Shown in pieces: positions 8,543-17,688 of a stretch of DNA of 64,000 bases (the stretch's first letter is position 1; every line of letters starts with the position of its first letter). The DNA lies in assembly GCF_020386975.1 (NCBI RefSeq), contig NZ_JABFNK010000005.1, forward strand, positions 930,001 to 994,000, given 5' to 3'. The notes under the pieces were generated by a model. That model was not told where the DNA came from. It saw only the letters and a program-made list of their open reading frames with translations, and did not search any database. Source of the DNA: Thermococcus bergensis. Lineage in GTDB: Archaea; Methanobacteriota_B; Thermococci; Thermococcales; Thermococcaceae. The translations under genes were made by a program, and so were the position numbers.

Positions 8543-10067
8543 TGAAATTGGAATAAAGAGCCCATTATTAAGAATCTACGAAGAAAGGGGAGATGTCATT
8601 GAATCCCTCCTTGAAAAACTTCGGGACTCTGAAATGTGCGAGGACTGGGGAAACTTTGCTTCCGTAAGAAGAAGACCAATGCTTGCTACAGTTATCTATT
8701 ATCTCCAGAACTATGCGGGATATTCAGAAGGAGTATCTCTCGAAGAGTTAAAGGCATTTCTTTACTGCATGTTCCTCGCGGGAAGCCACGGAGATTTAGA
8801 CGTTATTAAGTCAATGACTTGGTGTCCCATCGAACAGACGCTTGAGGAAAGTACCGGTGTCGAAAAAACCGCTGAGGGAAGATACGTTGCAAAATCCGTG
8901 GTGAGTGGTAGGAAACCAATGTACTGGAACACGTTAGAGCCAATCTGTAGGCTTGCAGAGAAAATATGCAAAGATATTCTCAATCCGCCTAATGAGTGGG
9001 TAAGGGAATTGCTCTTGCTTTCCCCGGAATTCCTTGAGAAAAGCTTGGACATGGAGGAATACCTACGGGAACTCAAATTTGAGATCCACTTCCAAAGGGA
9101 ACAACGTAGAAAGGAACAACGGCTCAGGGAGATTAAAAAGCTCGTGAAGCCTGAAGGCATAACAGTTCAGGAATTCTTGGAGAAAGGATTCTCGGAGAGT
9201 GACCTGGACGACCTCAAGAAAGCCTATGAAGAAGCTTGGCAAAGAGAGAAGCTCCTCTATGCGGACGGGTACATAAAGTTGCTCACCAGTATTGCCGAGT
9301 ATTATGGGGAAAAGCAAGGAAGTGAGAGTGAAGATGAGCTCACGAGGCTTCTATATGAAGTCTTTGGAGAAGTAGATAGAGACAGCGAACTGGCTGCAGA
9401 GCATTACATTAAAGCAGCGGACGTTGCTACATCGGTCAGCCTGATTTACTTCCCACAACAGAACTACCCGGAGGAGGCAGAGAGATACCTCAAGCTGGCT
9501 TTAGAGCTCGAGGAGAAAGCCATAGAGCTTGGGGTCGTTCCGGAGTATCACTCCATAACGCTAAACAACTTAGGAACTCACTATTATGAAACCAATCGCC
9601 CTGAAGAGGCACTCCCAGTACTTAAGAGGGCACTGGAATACGCAAAGACGCCCGAAGAGAAGGGTCTTGTCCTGCACAACTTGGCCTTAACTTACGCAGA
9701 TTTGGGAATGAAGAAGGAGGCCGTCAGCTCCATAGTGAAGTCGATCTGTATTCACTACTCGACACAGCATGAGTTGGGAGACGCTTCACTTTACGACGAT
9801 GCTATCACTAGAATAATCGACATGACGGGCGATTCTCATACTGACATCTATGCCCTCAAGGTAGCCCTTGACCTGATCGGAGGAAACTTAAGCATAGAAG
9901 AAGCCAGAGACATACTTGAAGGAATTAACAGAGAAGAATGGCCATTAGCTGATGCTTTGTTCTCGATACTAAGTGGAGAGGAATACCAGACTCCAACTGA
10001 GGCACAAGAATGTGAGAAGCTCCTGCAGGATGTTGCAGAAAGACTCAAGAGAAGTGAATATGATTAA
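8529..10067 (+). CDS. TPR-repeat protein with uncharacterised N-terminal domain
   Basis: This 512-residue soluble protein has a GGAGG site just before its ATG. Residues about 1-160 form a Cys-containing region I do not recognise (FLYCMFLAGSHGDLD, SMTWCPIEQTLEES). Residues about 180-250 are a charged helical segment. Residues about 290-420 contain tetratricopeptide-like helix pairs (YPEEAERYLKLALELEEKA, LNNLGTHYYETNRPEEALP, LHNLALTYADLGMKKEAV). TPR arrays bind other proteins, so it may scaffold products of this cluster; that is inference. No catalytic motif was seen. Confidence 0.75.
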   Translation: MRESNEIGIKSPLLRIYEERGDVIESLLEKLRDSEMCEDWGNFASVRRRPMLATVIYYLQNYAGYSEGVSLEELKAFLYCMFLAGSHGDLDVIKSMTWCPIEQTLEESTGVEKTAEGRYVAKSVVSGRKPMYWNTLEPICRLAEKICKDILNPPNEWVRELLLLSPEFLEKSLDMEEYLRELKFEIHFQREQRRKEQRLREIKKLVKPEGITVQEFLEKGFSESDLDDLKKAYEEAWQREKLLYADGYIKLLTSIAEYYGEKQGSESEDELTRLLYEVFGEVDRDSELAAEHYIKAADVATSVSLIYFPQQNYPEEAERYLKLALELEEKAIELGVVPEYHSITLNNLGTHYYETNRPEEALPVLKRALEYAKTPEEKGLVLHNLALTYADLGMKKEAVSSIVKSICIHYSTQHELGDASLYDDAITRIIDMTGDSHTDIYALKVALDLIGGNLSIEEARDILEGINREEWPLADALFSILSGEEYQTPTEAQECEKLLQDVAERLKRSEYD

Positions 10068-10073
10068 CCTGGG

Positions 10074-10589
10074 GTGGTGAAGTTGGGCGCTACAGCTTTC
10101 ATTCTCGTGGGGAACCGGCCGTACCTTACACCAGGTCTGCCTAACCCGGGTTACCTGCTACTTCTTTACGAGAACAACATGCCAGCTTGGGAGCTGATTC
10201 CACTCTATCCAGAGCTTGAGAAAGACCTAGGAAAAAGATCAGTAATCTGGATTCCCTCCATTGAAAATATGCTTGAAGATGCTCTCCTGATGGTGGGGAT
10301 TTACGTTACCAAAGATCCCGAGCTCATAAAGATGGCGGAGAAGGTCTTTGGACGTAATTTCAAAGCGGAGAGAATAGAAATTGGAGGAAATCCGGAAGTT
10401 GAAAAGCTGAGGGAAATAGCCCGCAGAAACCTTCAGAGATATGATATCGGTCTTTTGATAATCCCTCTCAAGGATAGCACAATAATTAGACAGCTGGAGT
10501 ACCTGAAGCGTTATGGGCGCCTTTGGTATTCTATCCACATTAGAAATGAGAAGCTTTCAAGTCAGCTGGAGGACTGGAGTGAAGACTAA
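10074..10589 (+). CDS. Uncharacterised 171-residue protein closing the 5-10 kb cluster
   Basis: I do not recognise this protein. It starts six bases after the TPR gene, probably at GTG 10074 or 10077; TTG 10083 is also possible, with GGTGGTGA just before it. The N-terminal half is hydrophobic and proline-rich (TPGLPNPGYLLLLYENNMP). The middle is charged (ELIKMAEKVFGRNFKAERIE), and the sequence DIGLLIIPLKDS suggests an alpha/beta fold. No signal peptide or convincing membrane span is seen. It probably belongs with the upstream genes because the next gene is on the other strand and 120 bases away. Confidence 0.6.
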   Translation: MVKLGATAFILVGNRPYLTPGLPNPGYLLLLYENNMPAWELIPLYPELEKDLGKRSVIWIPSIENMLEDALLMVGIYVTKDPELIKMAEKVFGRNFKAERIEIGGNPEVEKLREIARRNLQRYDIGLLIIPLKDSTIIRQLEYLKRYGRLWYSIHIRNEKLSSQLEDWSED

Positions 10590-10709
10590 ACTAAAATAGA
10601 TTCAGATACTTCAGATTTAACAAAAGAATCTCGAACGTGGATTTATGGAAAACTAAATAGCACTCCAGTTCTGAGTCCATTAAAAAAACTAAACAAAAAA
10701 GGAAAGAAA

Positions 10710-12617
10710 TTACTTCAGCCACCTCTCCATCCACTCCACTATTAACTCAAGCCTCTTCATTCTGTGCTTGGGCTTTCCTTTTCTTGAGAGGTCGTGGTTT
10801 TCGCCCGGAAAGATTGCGAGCTCAACTGTTTTTCCAAGGTACTTCAAAGCCGTGAAAAACTGCAGAGCCTCTGGCAGCCAGCAGCGGTAATCCTCCATCG
10901 AGTGGATTATCAATAGCGGAGTCTCGACGCTTGGTGCGTACTTTAGGGGGCTCTTTTCCCAGTAACCTTCGGTGTTGCTCCAGGGGTCGCCGCCGATCTG
11001 GTCAGGGGCGAAGTAGTAGCCGATGTCTGTCGTGCCGAAGAAGCTCACCCAGTTCGAGATGGAGCGCTGGGTCACAGCAGCCCTGAACCTCTTCGTGTGG
11101 CCGACTATCCAGTTCGTCATGAAGCCGCCGTAGGAGCCGCCGGTGACGCCTATCCTCTCTCCATCTATGAAGTCGAACCTCTTTATCGCCTCATCAACCA
11201 CTTCCATTATGTCCTGATAATCTCTCTCCCCGTAGTGCTCCCTTATGTCAGCAAACTCCTCTCCGTAGCCGTCGCTTCCCCTTGGATTGGAGAATATTAC
11301 GACAAAGCCTCTGGCAGTTAAAACATGGAACTCGTGCATGAACGAGTAGCCGTAGGCCGTCTTCGGCCCCCCGTGAATTTCGAGAACTGCCGGGTACTTC
11401 TTGCCCTCCTCAAAATCAACGGGCTTCATAATCCATGCATCTATCTCAACGCCGTCGCTCGCTTTGACTTTGAAGTGCTCCGGCTTAGAGAGCTTGTACT
11501 CCCTTATCCATGCGTTGAAGTCTGTCACTCTTTTCTCCTTCCCATCTTTGAGGATGTAAAGCTCTGTCGGGGTTGTTGCATCCTGAGCAATGAAAGCTAT
11601 GTAGTCTCCGATGCCAAAGCTCTCAACACTTCTATCTCCGCCGATGACACGCTCTATCTCTCCATCGAGGTTAACTCTGAAGAGGTTTGCCCTTGGGCCG
11701 TCTGTGGCTATGTAATAAACCCAGCCGTCCTTATAAACAAGTGGGTTCCGAGAGGGGCCTCTCACATCGCAGTTGAGAGAGTTATAAGCCGAGCGGTCAA
11801 GCTTTGCCGTGAGCTTTTTGGCCTCTTTCGTTTCGGGATTGAAGTGATAGATGTGTGTGTTCGTTGGAATGCCTCTCTCAAGCGTGCTCATCCTAAGTAT
11901 AAACGTGCCGTCTTCAAGAGGGACAAAATCCCCAATGCGCCACTTTGAATCGGTTAGCTTCTCGACCTTTCCGCTCTTGACGTCAACCACATAGAGGTCG
12001 CTTATCATGGGCTTCTTTTCCCTATCTTCCTGGGCAACAAAGTAGATTTTGCTTCCATCTTTGCTCCATTTTAGAGTTTGAACGTTAAGGTTTCCTCTCG
12101 TCAGCTTTCTCTTTTTCCCGCTCTCGACATCGACAAGATAGATGTGGTTCCGCTTTCCATAAACCCAGCCAACACCGTTGAACCAGAAGGGGATTTCCTT
12201 GATTATGTGCACGTCGTCCTTTTTCTTTTTTCTCTCGATCTCCAATGGGGTTATGACGGCGAGTGTTTTGCCGTCAGGTGAAAACTCGTAGTCATTTATT
12301 CCAAATTTAAACTTCGTGAGAAGCCTTGCCTCTCCTCCCGCGGTTGGGATTAAGTAGAGCTCGGCCTCTTTGCTTTCTTTTTGCCTTTTGGATGTGAAAG
12401 CTATGAACTTACCATCTGGCGAAAAGCGCGGATTCGAGTCTTTTGGTCCAGAGGTGAACTGTTTAACGTTCCTTCCATCGTAGATGTAAATTTTCGAGAA
12501 ATAGTCGTCTTTTTCTACACTGATTTCGCTTACCGTAAAGGCGACTTTTCTTCTGTATACATCAAGTCCACCGACAAGCTTAAACTTCCCCAAGTCTTTG
12601 ATATCAATCCTTTTCAT
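10710..12617 (-). CDS. Acylaminoacyl peptidase, S9 prolyl oligopeptidase family
   Basis: This 635-residue cytoplasmic serine peptidase releases acylated N-terminal residues from peptides. The N-terminal part is a beta-propeller (repeated SPDGK/SKDGS turns such as PRFSPDGKFIAFTSK and EFSPDGKTLAVIT). The C-terminal alpha/beta-hydrolase domain carries the nucleophile in GVTGGSYGGFMTNW near residue 494, then IIHSMEDYRCW (Asp) and FPGENHDLSRKGK (His). The start at 12617 (MKRIDIKDLGKF) has GGTGGT four bases before it; the frame extends four codons further. It is divergent from tmcA with about 115 bases between, which hold a promoter for each side. Confidence 0.92.
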   Translation of the reverse strand: MKRIDIKDLGKFKLVGGLDVYRRKVAFTVSEISVEKDDYFSKIYIYDGRNVKQFTSGPKDSNPRFSPDGKFIAFTSKRQKESKEAELYLIPTAGGEARLLTKFKFGINDYEFSPDGKTLAVITPLEIERKKKKDDVHIIKEIPFWFNGVGWVYGKRNHIYLVDVESGKKRKLTRGNLNVQTLKWSKDGSKIYFVAQEDREKKPMISDLYVVDVKSGKVEKLTDSKWRIGDFVPLEDGTFILRMSTLERGIPTNTHIYHFNPETKEAKKLTAKLDRSAYNSLNCDVRGPSRNPLVYKDGWVYYIATDGPRANLFRVNLDGEIERVIGGDRSVESFGIGDYIAFIAQDATTPTELYILKDGKEKRVTDFNAWIREYKLSKPEHFKVKASDGVEIDAWIMKPVDFEEGKKYPAVLEIHGGPKTAYGYSFMHEFHVLTARGFVVIFSNPRGSDGYGEEFADIREHYGERDYQDIMEVVDEAIKRFDFIDGERIGVTGGSYGGFMTNWIVGHTKRFRAAVTQRSISNWVSFFGTTDIGYYFAPDQIGGDPWSNTEGYWEKSPLKYAPSVETPLLIIHSMEDYRCWLPEALQFFTALKYLGKTVELAIFPGENHDLSRKGKPKHRMKRLELIVEWMERWLK

Positions 12618-12732
12618 TAAGACCACCATATTAAGTATGCCCTTTTCGTATAAAAGCTTAGCGTTTAAATTGGTATCTTAATGAAGTATAGGTTTTTAAA
12701 CATCCCGGCTTTTTCATTTGTGGGGATGAAAA

Positions 12733-15174
12733 ATGACCGTGAAAGTGAGATTCGACAAAGAAGTGAGAGACTACGCTAAAAGCGAGGGTGTTAAAGATTC
12801 AACCCTAAAGCTCACCGAAACCGCTCTCGCTGAGGCCATTGAAGAATTTCACAGAAGAATGATAGTTCTACCTGGAGAGACCATGAAAAAAGCCACTTTG
12901 GCTGGAATTCTTGCCGGGGCTTCTGCTAAAATAATATCCTCGATTCTTGAAGAGCTTATGGAGAAAAAGCTCAGGGACGAGAGCGAGGATAAGGTGGAAG
13001 TTCTTTACGCAACCGATGCCCTTGGACAGGAAACTTTTGGAAGAAAGAGGTATGAAGAATTTAGGAAGCATTTTGACGTTCTTGCTGGAGAAAATGTAAA
13101 CGTTACGGCTATAACTTTTAAATACACACACGAGATTCTCGGAAGAACTTATGACCTGCTTGTTCTTGATCTCAGCTATGATTTCTCCCCTAATGACCTC
13201 GGTAGGATAATAGAGACCGTGAGGGGTGGCGGGCTGATATTTATTCTTGCCAACCCGTTTGAAAAGTGGAAAAACATGTGGACAGGCTTTCACAAGAGCC
13301 TCGTTACTCCCCCTTACACCATAGACGATGTGAAAAAGAGGTTTAACAGGAGACTCATCAGAAAGTTCGAAGAGCACGAAGGAATTTACATTCTAAACGC
13401 CGAAAACCAGAAAATTCTAAAGGGTCCTGAAAACGAGAAGAGTCAGGCAAAGCTTCCCGAAAGGGAAAAAATCGAGATACCGGAGGAAACAAAATTCCCG
13501 AGAGAGCTCTATGAGCTCTGCCTTACAAACGGCCAGGTTGAAGTTCTTAAAGCCCTCGAAGAGCTAATAGAAAACGACGGAATGGTCGTTCTAACGGCCG
13601 ATAGGGGAAGAGGAAAGAGTGTCAGCGTTGGTATAGGTTCTGTTGGTTTTGCGGTGAAATCAAAGAAAAAGCGTGTGAGGATCGTTGTCACGGCCCCAGA
13701 GCTCGAAAACGTGCAAAGCTTATTCCGCTTTGCAAAGAAAAGCCTCCAGAAGCTCGGCTACAAACCCAAGGTTATAGAGGAGCATGGTCTCATAAAGGAG
13801 ATATACGCCAAGGGAATTGGGATCAGGTACTATCCCCCCACCCAAGGGTATAAAATGAACGCAGACGTTTATGTAATTGATGAAGCCGCTGGAATTCACG
13901 TCCCAATCCTCCACAAATACCTCCAAAAGCCCAAAGTTATATACTCATCCACAATCCACGGATATGAGGGAGCGGGAAGGGGGTTCTCTGTCAAGTTCCT
14001 AAAGAAGGCCAAGGAGAAGAGGGAGTTCAAGGAGATACACCTCTCGGTGCCGATTAGATATGAGAGCAACGACCCGATTGAGAGGTGGCTCTTTGACGTC
14101 CTCCTGCTGGATGCCGAGCCTGTGGAGCTAACTGAAGAGGACTACGAGCTCATTAAGAAAAAGGAAGTTTACTTCGAAAAGCCAGACCTTGATGACTGGT
14201 TTGAAAACGATAGGGAAGATTTGAGGCACTTCGTTGGTATTTACGTTCTTGCTCACTACCGGAACAGACCAAGCGATGTAGCCCTTCTGGCGGATGCACC
14301 ACACCACGAAGCCAGAGTTTTGAGGCTCAAAAACGGGAAGATAGTCTGTGCCGTACAGATAGCTAAAGAAGGAGGGATTCCGAAGAAGGACATAGACAGG
14401 ATGGCCAAGGGATACAAGCCGAGGGGGAACATAATTCCCGACATGATGGTAAAGCACCACTACGCAAAGGAATTCGCAAGGTTAAAGGGCTACAGAGTGG
14501 TTAGAATAGCCACGCATCCCGATGCTATGGACATGGGGCTTGGAAGCAAGGCGCTTGAGCTGTTAATTCAGGAAGCTGATAGGGAAGGTCTTGACTGGGT
14601 TGGAAGCGGGTTTGGTGCGAGTGAGGAGCTCATAAGGTTCTGGATAAGAAACGGGTTTGCCGTTGTTCATCTAAGTCCCTCAAGGAACCCGGTGAGCGGT
14701 GAATATACTGCAATAGTGATAAAGCCAATAAGCAAAAAAGCCAGGGAGATAGTAAGGAAAGCCAACGACGAGTTCAGAATCAGGCTTACGGAGTGGCTTG
14801 GTGACACGCATAGAGATCTAGAGCCCGAGATAGCGAGGTGGCTCTTTGAAACGCCGTTTGGGGAGAGTGTCAATTATCCGATAACCCTCACTGATGTCCA
14901 GAAAAAGAGGCTTGAAATGTTCGTTGGAAAGATTCTAACCTACGATACCGTCTTGGATGCGGTGAAGCCGATAGTGAAGTTGTACTTCCTTGACGGCTGG
15001 ATGAAGCCATACCTCGACGAAAGGCAGATACACCTCCTCATCTACCGTGTTCTTCAAGCACATACGTGGGAAGAAACTGCTAAGTTCATCGACAGAAGCC
15101 CGATGTTCACGATGATAGAAGTAAGGGACATAATAAGGGGGCTCTGGTACTACTACAAGCACATACTCAAGTAG
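12733..15174 (+). CDS. tmcA: tRNA/RNA cytidine acetyltransferase (TmcA/NAT10 family)
   Basis: This 813-residue enzyme makes N4-acetylcytidine in RNA using acetyl-CoA and ATP. In Thermococcales the NAT10 homologue modifies many rRNA and tRNA sites at high temperature. Domain order: an N-terminal DUF1726-like region, a helicase-like ATPase with Walker A TADRGRGKSVSVGIG near residue 290 and VIDEAAGIHVPIL as Walker B, then a GNAT domain (VVRIATHPDAMDMGLGSKAL near residue 590) and a tRNA-binding C-terminus. The length is normal for archaeal TmcA. ATG 12733 follows GGGGATGAAAA. A tnpB element sits in the 3' flank. Confidence 0.94.
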   Translation: MTVKVRFDKEVRDYAKSEGVKDSTLKLTETALAEAIEEFHRRMIVLPGETMKKATLAGILAGASAKIISSILEELMEKKLRDESEDKVEVLYATDALGQETFGRKRYEEFRKHFDVLAGENVNVTAITFKYTHEILGRTYDLLVLDLSYDFSPNDLGRIIETVRGGGLIFILANPFEKWKNMWTGFHKSLVTPPYTIDDVKKRFNRRLIRKFEEHEGIYILNAENQKILKGPENEKSQAKLPEREKIEIPEETKFPRELYELCLTNGQVEVLKALEELIENDGMVVLTADRGRGKSVSVGIGSVGFAVKSKKKRVRIVVTAPELENVQSLFRFAKKSLQKLGYKPKVIEEHGLIKEIYAKGIGIRYYPPTQGYKMNADVYVIDEAAGIHVPILHKYLQKPKVIYSSTIHGYEGAGRGFSVKFLKKAKEKREFKEIHLSVPIRYESNDPIERWLFDVLLLDAEPVELTEEDYELIKKKEVYFEKPDLDDWFENDREDLRHFVGIYVLAHYRNRPSDVALLADAPHHEARVLRLKNGKIVCAVQIAKEGGIPKKDIDRMAKGYKPRGNIIPDMMVKHHYAKEFARLKGYRVVRIATHPDAMDMGLGSKALELLIQEADREGLDWVGSGFGASEELIRFWIRNGFAVVHLSPSRNPVSGEYTAIVIKPISKKAREIVRKANDEFRIRLTEWLGDTHRDLEPEIARWLFETPFGESVNYPITLTDVQKKRLEMFVGKILTYDTVLDAVKPIVKLYFLDGWMKPYLDERQIHLLIYRVLQAHTWEETAKFIDRSPMFTMIEVRDIIRGLWYYYKHILK

Positions 15175-15228
15175 GCTCAGCTTCGTCGATCCCGGGCATC
15201 AATACCCCAAAGGCCAATCTACCTGACC

Positions 15229-15400
15229 TCCTTCCCGCCGTGAGGGTTAACCCCTCGCCAATGACGGGAAGGTTTGAGGGGTCTTCACCAGAACCCGAAT
15301 CGAATCGAGTTCCTCAAACCCCTCTGGGACGGCCTTGCCCCGATTACCCCTACCCGCCGTCAAATCCGGCAGGCTCGGGGTTATGGTTTTTACAGCCTTT
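15229..15400 (-). ncRNA. Probable omega-RNA (right-end RNA) of tnpB
   Basis: In IS200/IS605 elements the guide RNA of TnpB is made from the tnpB 3' end and the right end of the transposon, with the guide taken from flanking DNA. This segment is GC-rich, contains CCTCGCCAATGACGGG with complementary GGCGG/CCGCC arms around it, and is conserved in the solo copy at 2445. That supports an RNA role. The guide would begin just past the CTGACC edge, in the 3' flank of tmcA. Confidence 0.45.
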
Positions 15401-16566
15401 CTTAAGATGTTGAACGCTCCAACCAAGTCTGCATTCATTACAATGCCCTCCCTGTGGCACTTAAACAAACCTCTAACAAAGCGAGCGTTCTTATGGCGTT
15501 GGCCACAGAGAGGGCAGGTTTGAGAAGTGAAAGCCTCATTCACGACAATAACGGAAATACCATACTCTTCCGAGACTTCCCTCAAGCGTTTAAGAAGATA
15601 ATTAAACCTCCAAATGTGAGAGAGGAGGTAATTCTGCCTTCTACCCTTATCAGAGTTCCTACTGATGCCCTTAGGATAGCCAACCACAATTCTGGAAACA
15701 CCCATTTGGTGGAGTTTCTCAATAGTTTGCCTAACGGCAGTGTTGATGTAGTGTTTTGTCTGAAGTTTTGCTTTTTGGTGCATTCTTGAGAGCTTTTTAC
15801 TCCTCTTACAGCCCGAACTGTTGAGTTTGGACTGGTAATCGGCTATCTTCTTCCGCCAGTAGAAGGCTATTGACTTGAGAGGTCTTCCGTTCACCAAAAA
15901 ACTTTCCCCGCTTTCCACGTAAATGGCCATCAAATTGTTTACCCCAAGGTCTATGCCAGCGGAAAGGTTGCCCAAGGACTCTCTCGGGAGTTTTTCCCAG
16001 TTTTCACTGTAAAGTCTTTCTTCTACTGTATAACTAATGTGAGCATACCACTTTTTCCTAACAGAGTCGTACTGGATTTCTAAGCGTCCTTGTTTACCCT
16101 TCAAGTGTATTCTCCCCTTGAACTGTATTTTAAGCCTTCCAAACTTTCCGAGTCTCCTAAATTCTAAAACATTCTCCTCAATCCGGTACTGGTCGTTTCT
16201 CAACGGGATTATGAAGAGTTTTTTACCGTTTTCTTCTCTGATGAAAGTTGGTGGTTTTGGTTTGAACCATTCAGGAAGCTCACCGTTCTTTTTCTTTTTC
16301 AACAGGATAAAGAAACTTCTCCAAGCCTCAGCATTTTTCCTAGCCAGAGTTTGGACGGTAGAACCGCCAATCCAATCTTTGAACTGATAATAAGCTTCCT
16401 GTTGAGTTCCGAGAAAGTCTATTTTTCCGAATTCTTTGAACTGTTTTAGCCTATCATAGTTGAGCTTGTTCCAAATTAGAGCGGTAGCGTGGGCTAACTC
16501 GAATAGAACTTTCTCTTGCCCTTTTGAAGGTTGGAGCTTCACCGTCACTGTTCTTTTTATCATCAT
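15247..16566 (-). CDS. tnpB: RNA-guided endonuclease TnpB, IS200/IS605 family
   Basis: This 439-residue protein has the RuvC-like parts in order: GIDLGVNNLMAIY (first Asp), VNEAFTSQTCPLCG (after the second acidic site, with one zinc pair) and MNADLVGAFNILRKA (last Asp). The second zinc pair reads FKCHREGIV, with one Cys replaced, as I recall for a Thermococcales branch of this family. The frame is intact and the length is normal. TnpB cleaves DNA at sites matching its omega-RNA and helps keep the element at its locus. It starts MMIKRTVTVKL; either Met is possible. Confidence 0.9.
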   Translation of the reverse strand: MMIKRTVTVKLQPSKGQEKVLFELAHATALIWNKLNYDRLKQFKEFGKIDFLGTQQEAYYQFKDWIGGSTVQTLARKNAEAWRSFFILLKKKKNGELPEWFKPKPPTFIREENGKKLFIIPLRNDQYRIEENVLEFRRLGKFGRLKIQFKGRIHLKGKQGRLEIQYDSVRKKWYAHISYTVEERLYSENWEKLPRESLGNLSAGIDLGVNNLMAIYVESGESFLVNGRPLKSIAFYWRKKIADYQSKLNSSGCKRSKKLSRMHQKAKLQTKHYINTAVRQTIEKLHQMGVSRIVVGYPKGISRNSDKGRRQNYLLSHIWRFNYLLKRLREVSEEYGISVIVVNEAFTSQTCPLCGQRHKNARFVRGLFKCHREGIVMNADLVGAFNILRKAVKTITPSLPDLTAGRGNRGKAVPEGFEELDSIRVLVKTPQTFPSLARG

Positions 16567-16664
16567 CTGTAGTATTATTTTTAGGCTTTAAAATAGTTTC
16601 GCTCTACTGCTTGTGAGATTAATTCCCAAACCCACTATCCACTCCAAATCCCTAAAAATCCATC

Positions 16665-17420
16665 TCAAAGGACGTTTAGATACTTATGCACCTGAAAGCT
16701 TAAACCAACGTTTTCTTTTCCCATTATCTTTGCAGCGATGTTGTAAAGTCTCATAAGTTGATGTTGGGAAATATCAATCGGCTCTTTGGGCTGTATGGCA
16801 AGGGGAGCAATGTCTTTCAACAGCTCTGCGTACCATCTCACGTTTTCTTCCTTTGTGTCTTTTGTGACCACAAGCTTCACATAGGTCTTTGCTCCAGCGT
16901 TCTTTAATATTTTAGTGCTCTCTACCTCCCTGAGCACAAGCTCTTTCCAATTTTCGGCGGCTTTTGCAGTCTCGTCTTTTATATCAACGCTCGCGTAGTC
17001 TACAAGGTGGGCAAGCTCCTTAATCTTTTCAGGCCTGCTACCATTGGTCTCTAGGAAGTTTTTAAATCCGAGCTCGTGCATTCTCTCCATGAGCGCGTGA
17101 AGGCTTTTTGTTTGCAGAGTTGGCTCTCCGCCGGTGTAGCTTATTGAGTGTACATCCCCCGTGTCCAGCTTTAAGATGACATTAACGACTTCCTCAAGCT
17201 TTGCGGGATTTGGCTTGTAGCCAAACTTTCCAGTAAACGGCTCCACCTCGTAGCGCCACTTTGGAACTTTAGATGCAATTAGGTAGTTTACGGAATCACA
17301 CCAGATGCATCTGAGGTCACAGCCCGCAAATCTCACAAAAATCTGCCTTCTGCCGAAGGCACTTCCTTCTACGCTTCCTCCCTCTCCCTGCCAGCTGTTG
17401 AAGATTTCAGCCAAGAACAT
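16665..17420 (-). CDS. queE: 7-carboxy-7-deazaguanine synthase (radical SAM)
   Basis: This 251-residue radical SAM enzyme converts carboxytetrahydropterin to 7-carboxy-7-deazaguanine, the precursor of archaeosine in tRNA. The cluster motif is CDLRCIWC near residue 40, in the context IFVRFAGCDLRCIWCDS. IFNSWQGEGG at the N-terminus, YTGGEPTLQ and FLETNGSRP are typical of QueE. Start ATG 17420 is chosen because GGTGAT lies four bases before it; a GTG at 17429 is in frame. Two unknown genes lie just upstream on the same strand. No other deazaguanine genes are in the window. Confidence 0.9.
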   Translation of the reverse strand: MFLAEIFNSWQGEGGSVEGSAFGRRQIFVRFAGCDLRCIWCDSVNYLIASKVPKWRYEVEPFTGKFGYKPNPAKLEEVVNVILKLDTGDVHSISYTGGEPTLQTKSLHALMERMHELGFKNFLETNGSRPEKIKELAHLVDYASVDIKDETAKAAENWKELVLREVESTKILKNAGAKTYVKLVVTKDTKEENVRWYAELLKDIAPLAIQPKEPIDISQHQLMRLYNIAAKIMGKENVGLSFQVHKYLNVL

Positions 17421-17430
17421 AAGGATCACC

Positions 17431-17679
17431 TTAAAGCTCTATCCCTTTCACCTTATCGCTTACATACCCTTCGAGTATTTCAATCCTGACGCTTCTGCTC
17501 TCGCCGGTCAAGTCGGCAATAAGTTCTACCCCCTTAGCATAGTCCCAAAGTCGTCTTTTTGCTTCTTCGTCAATCGCCTCACACATAATGATGATTTCTC
17601 TTGGGTCCTCTCTGCTCGCTATTTCTATAACCTTCATGGCATCGCTGACGGTAAAGAGCCCCTTTTTCTTAAACAGCAT
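17431..17679 (-). CDS. Small uncharacterised protein upstream of queE
   Basis: This 82-residue protein starts MLFKKKGLFTVSDAM, with GGTGAGG three bases before the ATG at 17679. It has an alternating alpha/beta pattern (IEIASREDPREIIIMCEAI, EEAKRRLWDYAKGVELIA) and no motif I recognise. It lies ten bases before queE and nine after the larger unknown gene, so the three are likely co-transcribed. A link to tRNA modification is only guilt by association. Confidence 0.65.
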   Translation of the reverse strand: MLFKKKGLFTVSDAMKVIEIASREDPREIIIMCEAIDEEAKRRLWDYAKGVELIADLTGESRSVRIEILEGYVSDKVKGIEL

Positions 17680-17688
17680 TTTCCTCAC

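Larger units (their letters stand above)
15229..16600 (-). mobile_element. IS200/IS605-type element carrying only tnpB
   Basis: The element carries one gene, tnpB, read leftward, and no tyrosine transposase (tnpA) is nearby, so it could move only with help in trans. The right end is placed at the CTGACC edge near 15229 because the same edge and following bases recur at 2445. The left end was not resolved and is put near 16600 only by the start of tnpB. Elements of this family insert without target duplication, and none was seen. Confidence 0.65.
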
